NCBI GenBank assembly: GCA_012932295.1
Contig: JAAONU010000011.1
Span: 45,262,352 to 45,326,351, forward strand
Reading direction: 5' to 3'
DNA length: 64,000 bases
DNA from: Cyclina sinensis
Taxonomy: Eukaryota > Mollusca > Bivalvia > Venerida > Veneridae
How positions within the stretch are numbered: the stretch's first letter is position 1; the number at the start of each line of letters is the position of its first letter. The translations under genes were made by a program, and so were the position numbers. Shown piece by piece: positions 1 to 11,899 of the stretch. The notes beneath the pieces were generated by a model. It had not been told where the DNA came from. It searched no databases and was given only the letters and a program-made list of their open reading frames with translations.

Positions 1-3000
1 CTTGGAAAGAAAACATCTTTCCAGGTGAACGAACATATCGATTTGTATCCTGGAATAACGAATGAAAACGCGAAGCATCCAGATTATGCTCTAAGAACTG
101 CCCCACTGTCATCATATGCTGACTGGGTCCATGGGGGGATTGACCCATTGCAAATTTGAGAGTCGGGATTCCTTTGCAGCAGGTTTGAGAAAAAAATTCA
201 AATATCATTAAGCGAAAAATACTAAAACTAAATTATTTCAATCTAAATTTCTTAAGCTGTTGTTTATGTTACATTATAAGATTGGATTAAAGACTTCAAA
301 CATCAGTTAAGCGAGCTAACTACTTTGATAGGCACTTCAAAGTAAAATTTATAGGCGTTGACAAGCTCCTTAGAACATGATGACGCAAGATGTACATTGA
401 TTAGATCTGTTATTAGGAAAACGATGCAATCGTAAAATGAAGATGTTTAAGCAAACATATATTATGAACAAAATAAAATCAAATCAAAGAAGTTTCAAAT
501 TTTGCTTAGATTTTTCAATACTATCCGGTGAATTTTATAAACTTATAAATATCTAAGTGTTCACGACTGTGTGCGATGTTTTTTTTCTGTGGCGGTGGAA
601 TGAAAGATTGGCAGAACGGCGATCGAACACGCCAGATGCGCGTTTGTTAAACAGAGTAAAGGAGAAGACTTCATTAACATGTGCAGAATGTCAAATCTTG
701 TCTATGTAACAATTAACGGAAATGCAAACATTCAGGTAATGAATTCAAGCTCCCGATTTGAAGTTATTAAGTACTAAAATTAGGCCTTTAATTTTGTAAG
801 AAATGTAGTAGAATATTATTAATGTTAAATCACTAGAAACCTGGATTCTATATACATCTAAGATTTACAAAATACTACTACAATGAAAATACCTCAAAGT
901 ATTAGACTACCAATAAACAGTTTGTTAGAACTCAGTGAATTGAGCTTTTAGAAAAATATACAATCTTAGGACAAAATGTAGAACATTTAAGACTCTTTTA
1001 CTCTGGGGCGTTTCATGAAATGACTAATATTCACTTCAAACCTCACCCAAAATAATTGGTTTATAAACTGTGGAAACACAAAGTTTTTCTTGGTCTGACT
1101 GAAAGAACAACTATTACTTGGCATTTAATCATTTACATTAAGAAGACCTACTGACTGCTGACAAAAAGCAAACCAAAAGAGAACTAACGGAATTTAATTA
1201 TAAACATGAACCCACTTCTTGATGAGGGGATGTTATCAACCTTAACTTCAACATAAATCTTAGAGGCTTTAAATTAGCTACAAATATCTTTACTCACGTA
1301 CTCTTCTGAACAAATAGGCAAAATATCAAATAGGTTTACCAAAACAACTAATATCATAGATACCAAAGAAAGGAATTGAATTGAAATTAAATGAAACTTA
1401 CCGTTGTAAAACCATTACAGCAATATAAAACTGCCAAAAAAAAGAGAATTTTTAATGGCTTGAGTGGGGTTTGAACCCATGTTTTTCAGAGAAAATATCT
1501 CAATCTTACAGAAATGAATGAAATTGAATACTATTCAGAGTGTTTGTAGGTTATTTGGAATATGATGCCTTAAGCCTTACCATGCTAAATATAAACAAAA
1601 TTAACTTCTCCACTTTCATTTTGGACAGATCCATTAATTGTTTATAAGGATGCGTATTGAAAATTTATTGGCTCAATAGTGAATAGTGCAGACCATTATC
1701 AGAATGCAAGGTACAAGGAGGTTAGGGTGATCTTGGTGTGCACTGGTCGAAAAGACAGAGTGTTTGCCTCCAGCAGGGTAAGGGATAATTAGCAGGAAAT
1801 TGAAAAAGAAGAAAAAAAAGCATAAGGGTTGAAAGGGACTGTAGAAAGACTTGTGTTATTCTATATCAATACTGGTACCACCAAATTGCAACCTGGAATG
1901 TAGCGGTCAACAGGTAAAGGATCAACTTATAGAGGACCTGAACAGTTTGGCGGCAAACTTTGTAATGCGTATGGGTTACAGCCAGGGAGATGTTGGATGC
2001 GCAGTTAAATTGGCGAGGCAGAAATATGGTAAAAGTTGTTTATTTCTAAGTGTCGAAAGAATTACAATGAGTTTTCTATCTTTAACAAACAGTTCAACGC
2101 TCTATTTTCGGTTATTATTTTAGGAGGTGTGGAGCTTCGGGCGCAGTGTATCCTTGAATACTTACTTGACAACAGCTATGTTGCTACTGAAGACAACACT
2201 TGGAACACATCGCGTAACATCGACACATTGTCGTCTACTAGAGCAGGTACTAGAAACAAAACATCCGAGCGACGGAAAGGACATGACGATACTGGAGAAA
2301 CAGCTGAAATGAATGAAGGTACATATGTTCATTCTAATCTTAGAGTAATTGATACCTCTAATTAGTTTCTAAAATCTATATGGATTCTTTTTTGACGAAA
2401 GTACATAAGCCTACATAGCAAGGATATAGCATACATGTTTGTAAAAAGTAAAGAAGAGCTTATAATGTTTGTCCGTTTATTTTTTCCCCGTTATTTTTCT
2501 GCTTGAAAGTTAAGTAGAAAGAAAACAAATTCGCAGTTTACTATTAGATACACTAATATGTACAAATTACAGCTTGTTTCCGACCCGGCTAGCTCAATCG
2601 GTAGAGCATCGGATTATTGATATTGACTATCCCGGTTCAATCCTCATCAGGGCCGACAAAATTACTGAATACGTCTATAGGTCATTTGTCCCTCACCTCT
2701 GAAGCAAGTGAGGAAGTAGTCAGTCACTTGCAGAGAAATTGGTAAGTAAACTGGTTGTATACCCAGGAAAACTGGTTTGGTGGATTGACCGCCAGGATAT
2801 GACCTTAGCTGTCAAAGCTGGCGTAACACCGCAATAAAACGAAACCAGTTAAGGGAAACGCTTATTAGAAAGGTTTTCTGTTGCAGAACAACTCAATTTG
2901 TTGGAAGAAAATCGTCAGCTTAAGGAAAGAATGACATGTAAGATATGCATCGACAAGGACGCCTGTATTGTGTTTCTGCCTTGTGGTCACCTGGTTTCCT

Positions 3001-3083
3001 GCATTGAATGTGCGCATGCGCTAAGAAAATGCGCAGTGTGTAGAACTCTGATAGAAGGAACAGTACGGGCTTTTCCGGCGTAA
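1..3083 (+). pseudogene. IAP copy A, decayed BIR-UBA-RING gene
   Basis: This is the 3' part of an IAP gene whose 5' end lies outside the window. Inferred exons are 1-182 (linker and start of BIR2), about 560-735 (rest of BIR2), 1875-2028 and 2124-2318 (UBA region) and 2887-3083 (RING). Lesions are visible against copies B and E: an in-frame TGA in the BIR2 helix near 158; a changed acceptor base before exon 2; two extra T in the CFFC codons near 580; two deletions of about 11-12 bases near 625-645 that remove BIR2 residues; and TG instead of AG at the exon 3 acceptor (1873-1874). The UBA and RING exons stay open, with the full RING set CKIC...CGH...CIEC...CAVC and the usual IAP C-terminus. 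A truncated product from the 3' exons cannot be excluded. It is the partner of copy B in a roughly 6 kb duplication. Confidence 0.85.
2581..2850 (+). mobile_element. tRNA-derived SINE in intron 4 of IAP copy A
   Basis: A tRNA-like head has an A-box-like TAGCTCAATCGGTAGAGCAT and a B-box-like GGTTCAATCC, followed by a non-tRNA body ending in CGCAATAAAACGAAAC. The same insertion sits in intron 4 of copy B (about 26207-26470) but not in C or E, so it predates the A/B duplication and postdates the split from the C/E lineage. It is not a functional tRNA: the acceptor stem does not pair convincingly. Confidence 0.75.
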
Positions 3084-6036
3084 TCCTAATTTGTTGAATG
3101 TTCCCAGATTTTTTACAAATACATTGTTAAAAGAGTTTAGAGTGCAAGTTCATGTTGATTTATTGTATTAATTGTTAAGTATACAAAATTCACTTGCTAA
3201 GCTTTCATCTTTAAAAAGTGTATATTATAGTGTACCGTCATTTAATTTAGTTCATTTTACTTGTTGTTTTGTTCAGCAACTCACTATGATATCACTTTTT
3301 GCGGATGTGAGGTTGGATGATAACTGTTTCTTTCTTTAAAATAAAGGGTTCAATGTTTATCTGTAGATATATGCATTTCGTAACATGTGTTGATTAAATA
3401 TTATTTCAAGTCTTAATGGGTATTTTTATGGACATTTTGTTTACATTTTTTTCTATTTTCTGTTCAAAATCATGTCTAATTACCTGTGTTACTATATACG
3501 TTTTGTCAAGTGCAGTGTACATTAGATACACAAAATTGTGCACTTAGCATAAGTCTGTGATAAATGCTTTTTTTCTATTTCTAGTTCATAATGTTGTCAT
3601 GTAATCTAGTCCATTATTACATTTATTTATTTTACAAGAAGACATATCACGTTGTCGTTATGCAAATATACACTGAATACAAGACAATGCAAAATTTTCT
3701 ATGTGAATTTGAATAATAGATCTAAATGTTTTTCTTTTGAGCGAGACAGCTGCATGGTTTCTTTTATTTTCATTAAACCCCTGTTTTCCACATACTACAA
3801 TACAGTAGGTGACTGTAACAGTATATTTGTAAATGTTTCATTCCCCTTCGAAGTTTTAGAAAAATATTCAGATCTCTTGTATGAAAAGGTAAAGGTCAAA
3901 CAGGTAGAGACAGGTATGATGTAATAAAGTACAGATTTTTGATACCAAAGGTATATCCTTTTTCATCTTGTCAGATCATGCAGTTTTCTTTTCTGCAGGT
4001 GAAGTTTTTTTTACAATAGGCACTGCTCTTAGTAAAAGCCTGTGTTCCATTGTTTTTATTCCAACCTAGATTGCTGATTGATGACTGGTCCACAAGCAAG
4101 AAAGGGATTCACAGTATGAGACAGCTGTGTCTCAGGTTTCGTGAGAAATTAAATTTATATAATTTCTCCTATAATTCACAAGTGAATTAGTTCCACAGCA
4201 AAAAAAAAGTTTTCCAGTTCCTTTTTTTTAAAATAAGCATTTCAGTGGAATAATTATAAAAACACAAGTAATGAAAGTAACAAATAAATACATTTTTGAA
4301 CAAGTGGCATTTTTTTCGAATTCGTATCTACAGTATCATGAATATTTGCTTACGCAACGTCTCTCCACGGGAGTGCAAGCTCTTTCTTGAACGGTGTGTC
4401 AAAGACATTTCTTTTTAAATTTTCTTCTGGCTAGCTTTTTAACACCAGGAAATTTGTGCGGGATTTAAAACAAATGTTAATTCTGTCGATAATGTAGATT
4501 GGCAGTTTTAAAATACTGTTTATAATCATAGATTATCTGTGAACACATTTTATACTCAAGGAAACTGTCGCGTCTTCTGCCTGTAACATCTTTCTTGTCT
4601 TGACTGTTTCTTAGCAACCTTTGTTTGTAGTTAAATGAATCTTTATGGGATGTTTTGGTAACATAGGCACAATAAAGATATGGCAAACATGATTCTGCTG
4701 GTTTGGTTTTCAGGGAGAAATGAGCCCTTAAACTACGCACTTCATACGCACTTCAATTTCGCAATTCGTGTACGGGCAATTTATCAGTTAGCACTTGCTC
4801 AGATAAATGCAAGTTGATGGGAAGCACCGTAACCAAGAAGAGACGCACCGATTTGTAAGCTTGATCCTGCCGGACGTATTGTAAAAAATATAATGGGCCA
4901 TTGAATTTTACTACATTTAGCACCATTCTTGTCCAATCAATATGTAAGGAAACATTGTCTGGAATTGAATAAGACGTCAATTATTGAAAGACATGCGCCT
5001 CTTGTGAGTATGAGCCGCATTGTTCGTTGTTCATAGAGTTATGTTCCCCTACAATTTTGCTTCAAAGAAAACACTATGCTGTTGCTCGTTCACATTTTTT
5101 ATTGAAAATCAGAAATCAGATTGCATTGGATACATTGTATGGGTAGGTTTCAGCGGAGGATGAAGTTTCCAGCAAAACATTGGCTGCAAGTCACTCTTAA
5201 TGTCAAAGTATTTTGCATATCAACAAGGACTTTCGGGTCAAGATAAAAATATTTCTGACATTGACCGAATGAGCAAGTCTCTGAAATTAACGTCAAATCT
5301 TTGAGATTTTAAGGGCTGATCACAATTGTGTTGTGAATGGAAACCTTTAAAATCTTTAATTAGAACCTAAGTGTACGTCATGCAATCGAGCTAAGTTTCT
5401 CGGTTCAGATCAAAGTTACACATAATCGTTTCTTTTAGAAGTTAGAACCTGTTTTAATTGTTTCTTCTATGATCTAGATTGACAAGAATACTATAATTTT
5501 GATGGCCCTGAAGTACTCAAGACTTCAGAGTTGTACCGATCGTTGTCTTCATTATTGTTTATGCACTTTTGTCGTTTTTGTAATTATAAATAAGTCATGT
5601 AAGTCGTGTGTGTGTTTGTTTGTGTGTCCAGATGCCAGATACGTTAAAGTGCTCGCTCAAAACAACAAATTCCATCTTATCGATTAATCATATAAATTAA
5701 AGAAAGAACTAGACAGTGCTGTATGCCAAATTTAAAACATTTTGGCTGTTTGATTTATGCATGCATACAATATTTCCTACACGTTTCTTTGTCCTTTTTC
5801 TTTACAAATTTGAGGTTTTATGACTCCGGTTTGCGCAAAATTGATCACAGTTGCATACTTTGAACAATGCTGTGGATGCACACATGACCATACTATACGC
5901 CAAATTTAAGAAAGAAACCAGATTTAATTGTGTCGAACAAAAAGATTTTTGAAGGTTTTGATTTTATGAGTGTATTTAACACATTTGATCGGGATTAAGT
6001 TAAAATGACCTTAGATATATGAATTTGATACTAGTC
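3084..6036 (+). repeat. 3' flank of copy A, segmental duplicate of 26737-29652
   Basis: This stretch matches the sequence downstream of copy B almost collinearly, with small indels and substitutions, and the match stops near 'gatactagtcaag' in both. No conserved coding frame is seen. Both copies carry several short frames broken by differences. With the gene bodies it makes a duplicated block of roughly 6 kb. Confidence 0.85.
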
Positions 6037-7206
6037 AAGATTGGCTTAGAATGTGTGTATACATTTGATACTTTGAAATCAACAAGATTTAATTGTAGGT
6101 ATGTACTTATTTCGCATAGAATAACTTTATATAAAGACTGAAAAATAAATATAAATGATAATTTTCTTAACAATTTTATAAATGATAAAACCTGATTCAC
6201 ATCTTTTTGGCTTTATATGTAACATGCTGCATATTCGAACCACCACAGCTAACTGAAAAAAGATGAGTTTCAATTTTTCATTCATTTAGTCTACAGCATT
6301 GTTTATTTTCAGAAACTAAAGAAAATAGAGAGAAATTTAAATGACAAATCAGCCAGTCCACTTTTCATTCTTTCCGTTAACATGCATTTGCTATTTATTC
6401 CCTTTTTTGAGAAACTAAAGAACATAGAAAGAATTTTGAATGAACAGTCATCCAGTCTGTCATATCATTCAGTATATTTGTTCTACACAAGATGTCTGAA
6501 GAAACCAAACAAAAACTGAACAAATTTTTGTTTGATAGTCTTACAACAGATGTTATACTGAAAGAAATATACTCGAATAAAACATTCTAAATGGTGCAGT
6601 GTATAATGTAAATTATCTTGGTGGTGATTTCGCCAAGAAAGATTTTTTAAAATCTTTTATTTCTTTTTAGCTGTGTCTTATCCTATGACAGTACTGAGGT
6701 GTTGTTGCACTTTGCATGCAAAGTATTGAAGTGCCGAGCGTTTCAGCTGAGACAAACTAGTTTAAGGCACCAATACATTTTCGCAAGGAATGTGCAGTAT
6801 TGTGTATGTAAAGTTGGTCCAATGCCTGGAACTCCCAAATCTGTCTGGAAGTACTGACTAAGGATGTACTGTAAGACACTTTATGTTTAGTTTAAAATTT
6901 CTTTCATTTCACAGGATGGGGTGAACACTTACTATGCATAGTAAATATGCTTATCTATCACAGTTAAACTTAAGGTCACATAACATTGATAGACTTTATA
7001 AAAGACATTCAGGTATGGTGGTACAGTAGATTTTTCTAAGTTTTTTCTTGGACAGGTGGCTTGGGATATTTTAATACTGCTTCTCGTAGTGCGGTTGTCA
7101 TTCATCTCAGATAGTGTTATTTGATGTCACATATGATATGGAATACAGTGGCATAATAGTGCTTTTTCAGCACTGCCAGACACTCGTGCAGAATTGCACT
7201 GAATAG

Positions 7207-7207
<1 letters not shown>
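6037..7207. other. Intergenic, nothing recognised
   Basis: AT-rich sequence after the end of the A/B duplication. I see no coding region, RNA gene or structured repeat. Two loosely similar phrases about 'gaaactaaagaa(a/c)atag(a/g)aagaa' near 6310 and 6410 suggest a weak local duplication. Confidence 0.5.

Positions 7208-7280
<73 letters not shown>
7208..7280. repeat. (CA)n(TA)n microsatellite
   Basis: About 17 CA units run directly into about 19 TA units. It marks the edge of the dispersed repeat that follows. Confidence 0.97.
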
Positions 7281-7284
<4 letters not shown>

Positions 7285-7850
7285 GTTAACAAGGTTTTTT
7301 CATATTTGGGCTCTGTGACCTAGTTTTTGAATCCAGATGACCCATATTCGAACCATCGAAGCAACTTTTCTAACAAAATTCCAGATTATTTGAACTGAAA
7401 ACGTTACCTCTAGAGTGTTTACAATGTTTTTCAATATTTGGGTTCTGTGACCCAGTTTTTGACCTAGATAACCCATATTCGAACTTGATCTAGAAATCAT
7501 CGATACAACCTTTCTGACAAATTTCCAGGTTATTTGGACTGAAAAAAGTAGCCTCTAGAGTGTTAACAGGGTTTTCTATATTTGGGCTAGGTGACCTAGT
7601 TTTTGACCCTAGATAATCCATATCTAAAATTTAGCTACAAATCGACCTAGGTTTTCAACCCAGATAACCCATGTTCGAAATAATCTAAGAAATTAATGAG
7701 ACAAACATCCTGACCAAGTTTCATGACAATTAAGGCAAAAATGTGACCACTAGGATGTTAAGAAAATAATTGTGGACGGACGGACGACGGACAAAAGGCG
7801 ATCACAAAAGCTTACTCTATCACTACGTGACAGGAGAGCTAAAATTACAA
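7281..7850 (+). repeat. Dispersed repeat with about 140-150 bp internal units
   Basis: Three to four diverged units share the phrases 'ctctagagtgtt(a/t)aca', 'tttgggct..gtgacctagtttttgac' and 'ccatattcgaac'. The element ends in a GGACGGACGGACGACGGACA-type stretch and 'gtgacaggagagctaaa'. The reverse-complement family occurs at about 63070-63600. Short open frames here are by-products of the repeat. I recognise this as a common bivalve non-coding repeat but do not assign a family name. Confidence 0.7.
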
Positions 7851-8049
7851 AACAAATCTGGATCATCTTCAGCTTCAACTTCAACTTATTACTGCCAAAA
7901 GTCAATACTGACTATACTAGATAGGCGCATGTCTGGAAAATTAAAATTATAAAAGATAATAACAAAGAAAACAAGATTTAACTGAAGATCTTACTTAAAC
8001 ATTTATTTTGAATGCTTAAAATCTATAAAATTTGTTTAGTCCACTGATA

Positions 8050-10540
8050 AAAGCTGGCACAGTTGGGGTAGCCTTAAGCTCGGTCGGTAATTAGTTCCTG
8101 AGTCGTATAGTCCTCGGAAAGAATAAGTTCATGTGATGTTGTGTTTTTGATTGTGGAATGAGGAATTTATTGTTTCTTGTGTTTCTAAGGTGATTGTGAT
8201 CGACATTGACCTGTTTGTTTTTTATTTTGTGTAGCATGACCAGGCTGGCATGGTTTCGCCTTTGTTCTAAAGTTGACCATTTTAGTTCCTTAATCATGTT
8301 TGTTACAAGCTTGTATAGTGGTAATCATATCAACGTACCTTGCAGCTGACATCTGGACCATTTCAATTTTGTGAGTGAGATATTTTTGCCATGGTTGCCA
8401 TATTGTTGAGCAGTATTCAACCTGTGGTCTGACATGTTTTGTATGCTGCTTCTTTGAGTTGTTTGTTTTGTGTTTTGACATTTCGTCTGATGAACCTTAA
8501 GCTGTTTTTTGCTTTGTTTGTGATATTGTTTATATTGTGTATTCTGAGTACTTCACACTTGTCAGGTTTGAATTCCATTGACAATTCTTTTTTCCCATAG
8601 TTCAAGGTTGTGCAAATCATTTTGTAAGGTTTCTGTAGATGCTTGTGATTTAATTGTTAAATAAACTATGGTGTCGTCGGCAAATAGACGCACCCGGCTC
8701 ATGACACTTCCTGGTAGGTCATTGATGTTTGCGAGAAAGAGACACGGACCTAAGACCGATCCCTGCGGGACACCAGAAAGCACAGGGAGCCTGTCAGAGA
8801 CCTTGATTTCCAATAATACTTGTTGTGATCTGTTTTTGAGAAAGTTTTGTATCCATGAACTGATGTGTGGATGAACTTCAGTGTGTTTCAGCTTGTGTAT
8901 GAGTTTGTGGTGGTCTACTTTATCAAAAGCTTTACTGAAGTCCATTACAATGACATCAGTTTGTTGACCTTGATCTAGGTTGTCAGCTATTTCTTGTGTG
9001 AAGCCGATGAGCTGTGTTTTACAGCTATGTTTTGACCTGTATCCATGTTGCTGTGTGTTTGTCAAAGGAATCCATCATGTTTGAAGCAATGATGTGTTCC
9101 ATTAGTTTTGATGCTATACATGTGAGTGATATTGGTCTGTAATTGCTAGTTTTTGATTTTAACCCTTTTTTGTATGCTGGTAAGATGATGGCATGTTTCT
9201 AATCCTTAGGAACAATACCTGTGTCTTTGGAACTTTGGAATATGATTTCAAGGATTGTTGCTATCTCTGTGTATAGTTCTGTGAGTAACCTAGGTGGAAT
9301 CTCATCAGGACATTGGGCTTTATGGGAGCTTAGTCATGTCAATAACTTACCAACTCCTTGAACTGAGATGGAAATCAAGTGATGACATTGAGCTTTTACC
9401 TATTTGTTTGAGACTGAGTGGTGAAGGCTTTGAGAAGACTGATTCAAACTGTTTGTTTAGTATGTTCGCCTTTGACACTGGGTCACTGTAAGTATGAACA
9501 TCAGTGCTGAGTGGTGCAATTCCTGTGTTTTCAGTTCTTTTGTGTTTAATAAAGTTGTAGATCTTTTTCTCATGACCTGGATCTGTATTATCTGAGAAGA
9601 TGATTGACTATAGATATGACCAATAAATATTTTTATTTGTTTTTGCACTGATGCCTTAAGATGTTTGAATTTCTTTATGTTCTGACAATTCTGTGACCGA
9701 GCCCTTTTATTTTTGTAAAGAGTGTGTTGCTTTTCCTAATCTGTTTGACAATATCATGAGTAACCCATGGTAAACCAGCTTTATTTTTGCATTGTCTTGA
9801 TGGTATGTGTATGGATGATTACCTTTTGATCTCGGCTTTGAACATGTCTTATAATTGGTTTGGGCTTTCATTTTGATTTTGGTTGAACGTCCTACTGAAA
9901 GTGACCAAGTCATTTTTGAAGACAGACCAGTTTGCTTTCTTGTATGATTTGACCAGTCGAGGGGTTTGCCTGATTCGCCCTCTTTTGACCTTAAGTTCAT
10001 GAAAGACTATATCATGGTCGTAACGTACCTAAGCTTGGTAAGACGTTTTGTGTCATGGACTGACCAGGAGTGTTCGTGAGAAAGAGGTCTAGGATATTTT
10101 TATCCCGTGTGGGAACTTTCACCATTTGTTCAAGATTATGATTAATCATGTTCTCTGCAAAATTATCATACATGTCTTTGAATTTGCATGTATCTGTTGG
10201 TGTTTCATTTGACCAGTTCATATCTGGGAGATTGAAGTCACCCACTATCCAGATGTTGTTGTTTTGAGGAATTTTCACTATAGATGACAGAACTTCTTTG
10301 AGTGAGTTTTCATCATTTTCATTGGGCTTGTAGTATGCAGAGACATATATGTCTTTGATACCAGTTATTTAAATTTTTGACCATATGATGTTGCAATCTG
10401 TTTTTAAGTATTTTAAGTAGGTTATCTGTGACTGCAAGGAGGACACCTCCACCCTTGCCAGTTGTTCTGTCATCTCTATAAAACTGGTAGCCAAGGTGAT
10501 CATGATTGTAACATGAGCATCACTTGCTTAAACTGAATCT
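8050..10540 (-). mobile_element. Decayed non-LTR retrotransposon (Jockey/CR1-like LINE), 5' truncated
   Basis: Read on the - strand, the order is endonuclease, reverse transcriptase, C-terminal tail. The endonuclease part (about 10500-10000) shows TGKGGGVLLAV and IVGDFNLPDMNW. The RT part (about 9300-8560) shows VMDFSKAFDKVDH, LSGVPQGSVLGP and the catalytic FADDT. The tail (8560-8090) has PQVEYCSTIWQPW and LEQRRNHASLVMLHKI, typical of Jockey/CR1-group elements. Frames change several times (near 8480, 8560, 9065 and 10000) and stops are present, so the copy is dead. The 5' end is cut inside the endonuclease, as expected from incomplete reverse transcription. Clade assignment is by motif memory only. 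Confidence 0.88.
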
Positions 10541-10810
10541 TCCGTAAAATTTTTGAAAGCACAAGCACGCAAACACTCTCACACACACGCACACACGCAC
10601 GCACATACACGTGTAACACCCGCCATAAAATGTGTCGTAAATTGTATTAATCTTTGATCCTGTCTATTAGAAAGAATAAAAGTACATTTCACAGGAAAAA
10701 GTGTATCCTGTTCCCACAATCTTAGGGAATTAGAAACCAACTATCAAACAGATGTAAAACAAATTTTATTACCAAAACAAATTACGACGATCCATATGGC
10801 ATGACAAGCG
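10541..10810. other. Intergenic with a CA-rich tract
   Basis: A CA/CG-alternating stretch lies at about 10570-10612. Nothing else is recognised. Confidence 0.5.
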
Positions 10811-11335
10811 TTGCAATATTCACTAAATTTCAGTTGTATTCTACACATTTATTTATATTCCATATTGTCTTATTCATATGCAATAAATGCCCATATATTT
10901 TCTGTATTTTCTTTTTTAAATGCGATATTTTTCATTTATATTCCATTTTTCTCATTTATATGCGATATTGTTTCATTTATATTCTATTTTTATTTTATTT
11001 ATATGCAATATTTTCTCAATGACATTCAAGAAATGTTTCATTTATATTCGATATTTTCGTATTTATATGTAATATGTTTTCATTCATATTCAATATTTTC
11101 TTATTTATATGCAATAATTTTTCATTTATATTCAATAATTTCTTATTTATATGTAATATTTTTTAATTCATATTCAATATTTTCTTATTTATATGCAATA
11201 AATTTTCATTTATATTCAATAATTTCTTATTTATATGCAATAAATTTTCATTTACATTCAATATTTTGTCCCTTTTATATTCAATATTTTGTTATTTATA
11301 TGCTATAATATTTCATTAATATTCAATAAAAAGCC
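10811..11335. repeat. AT-rich minisatellite
   Basis: An imperfect tandem array of a unit near 20 bases, alternating 'ttatttatatgcaata' and 'catttatattcaata' types, giving a period near 40 for the pair. It yields a long open frame of Tyr, Ser, Ile and Phe codons that is purely a composition effect. Confidence 0.85.
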
Positions 11336-11765
11336 GATTCATATGCTATAATTGCATTAAGGGATACAGAATTCTACGTCAGAGGTGAAATTTTGTTCCG
11401 ATGTCTCTCATTGTATGTATGGAATAAAATGGCGGCGCCCATGGAGATGTAAAAATTAGACAGGTGAGCATCACGTTTTAATGCATTACGCTGACTTTCA
11501 TTTTACACCACACAAACATTTTTTACCATATAAATATTTGCGTTTCAAAAATAAAAAAGTATATAATATAAATAATTTTATGCAATATAAATGCTGAATT
11601 TTACCATATAAATATTTATTTTTACATCATAAATGAAAATTTTTTGAATATAAATTTATAAAATTATATCACATAAAAATATGTTTTACAACATAAAAGA
11701 AAAATTTAAAATATAAATATAAAATTTAATCACATAAAAATATGTTTCAAATTTTGCAACGTTCT
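11336..11765. other. AT-rich intergenic with short (T/A)ATAAAT repeats
   Basis: A more GC-balanced island (about 11340-11500, containing 'aatggcggcgcccatgg') is followed by scattered 'accatataaatat' and 'cacataaaaatatgttt' repeats to about 11750. No gene is supported. Confidence 0.5.
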
Positions 11766-11899
11766 TCACGTCAAAGTTCCATTTGTTACATTAGTTACAT
11801 TATAATTGTTTAATGGTAAACTCTCGACAGAACTTGAGCTTTTTCCTACGTGTTTCCTAAAAGGACAGAATATTTTCAGGCATTCTGTTTTATTAACAA

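Noticed and set aside
1441..1480. B-box-like GGGGTTTGAACCC in intron 2 of copies A and B
   Set aside because: No A box or tRNA body around it; copy B's version is already altered. Too weak to call a SINE.
10811..11308. 165-codon open frame rich in Tyr, Ser, Phe and Ile
   Set aside because: It lies wholly inside an AT minisatellite; the residue pattern repeats with the DNA unit.
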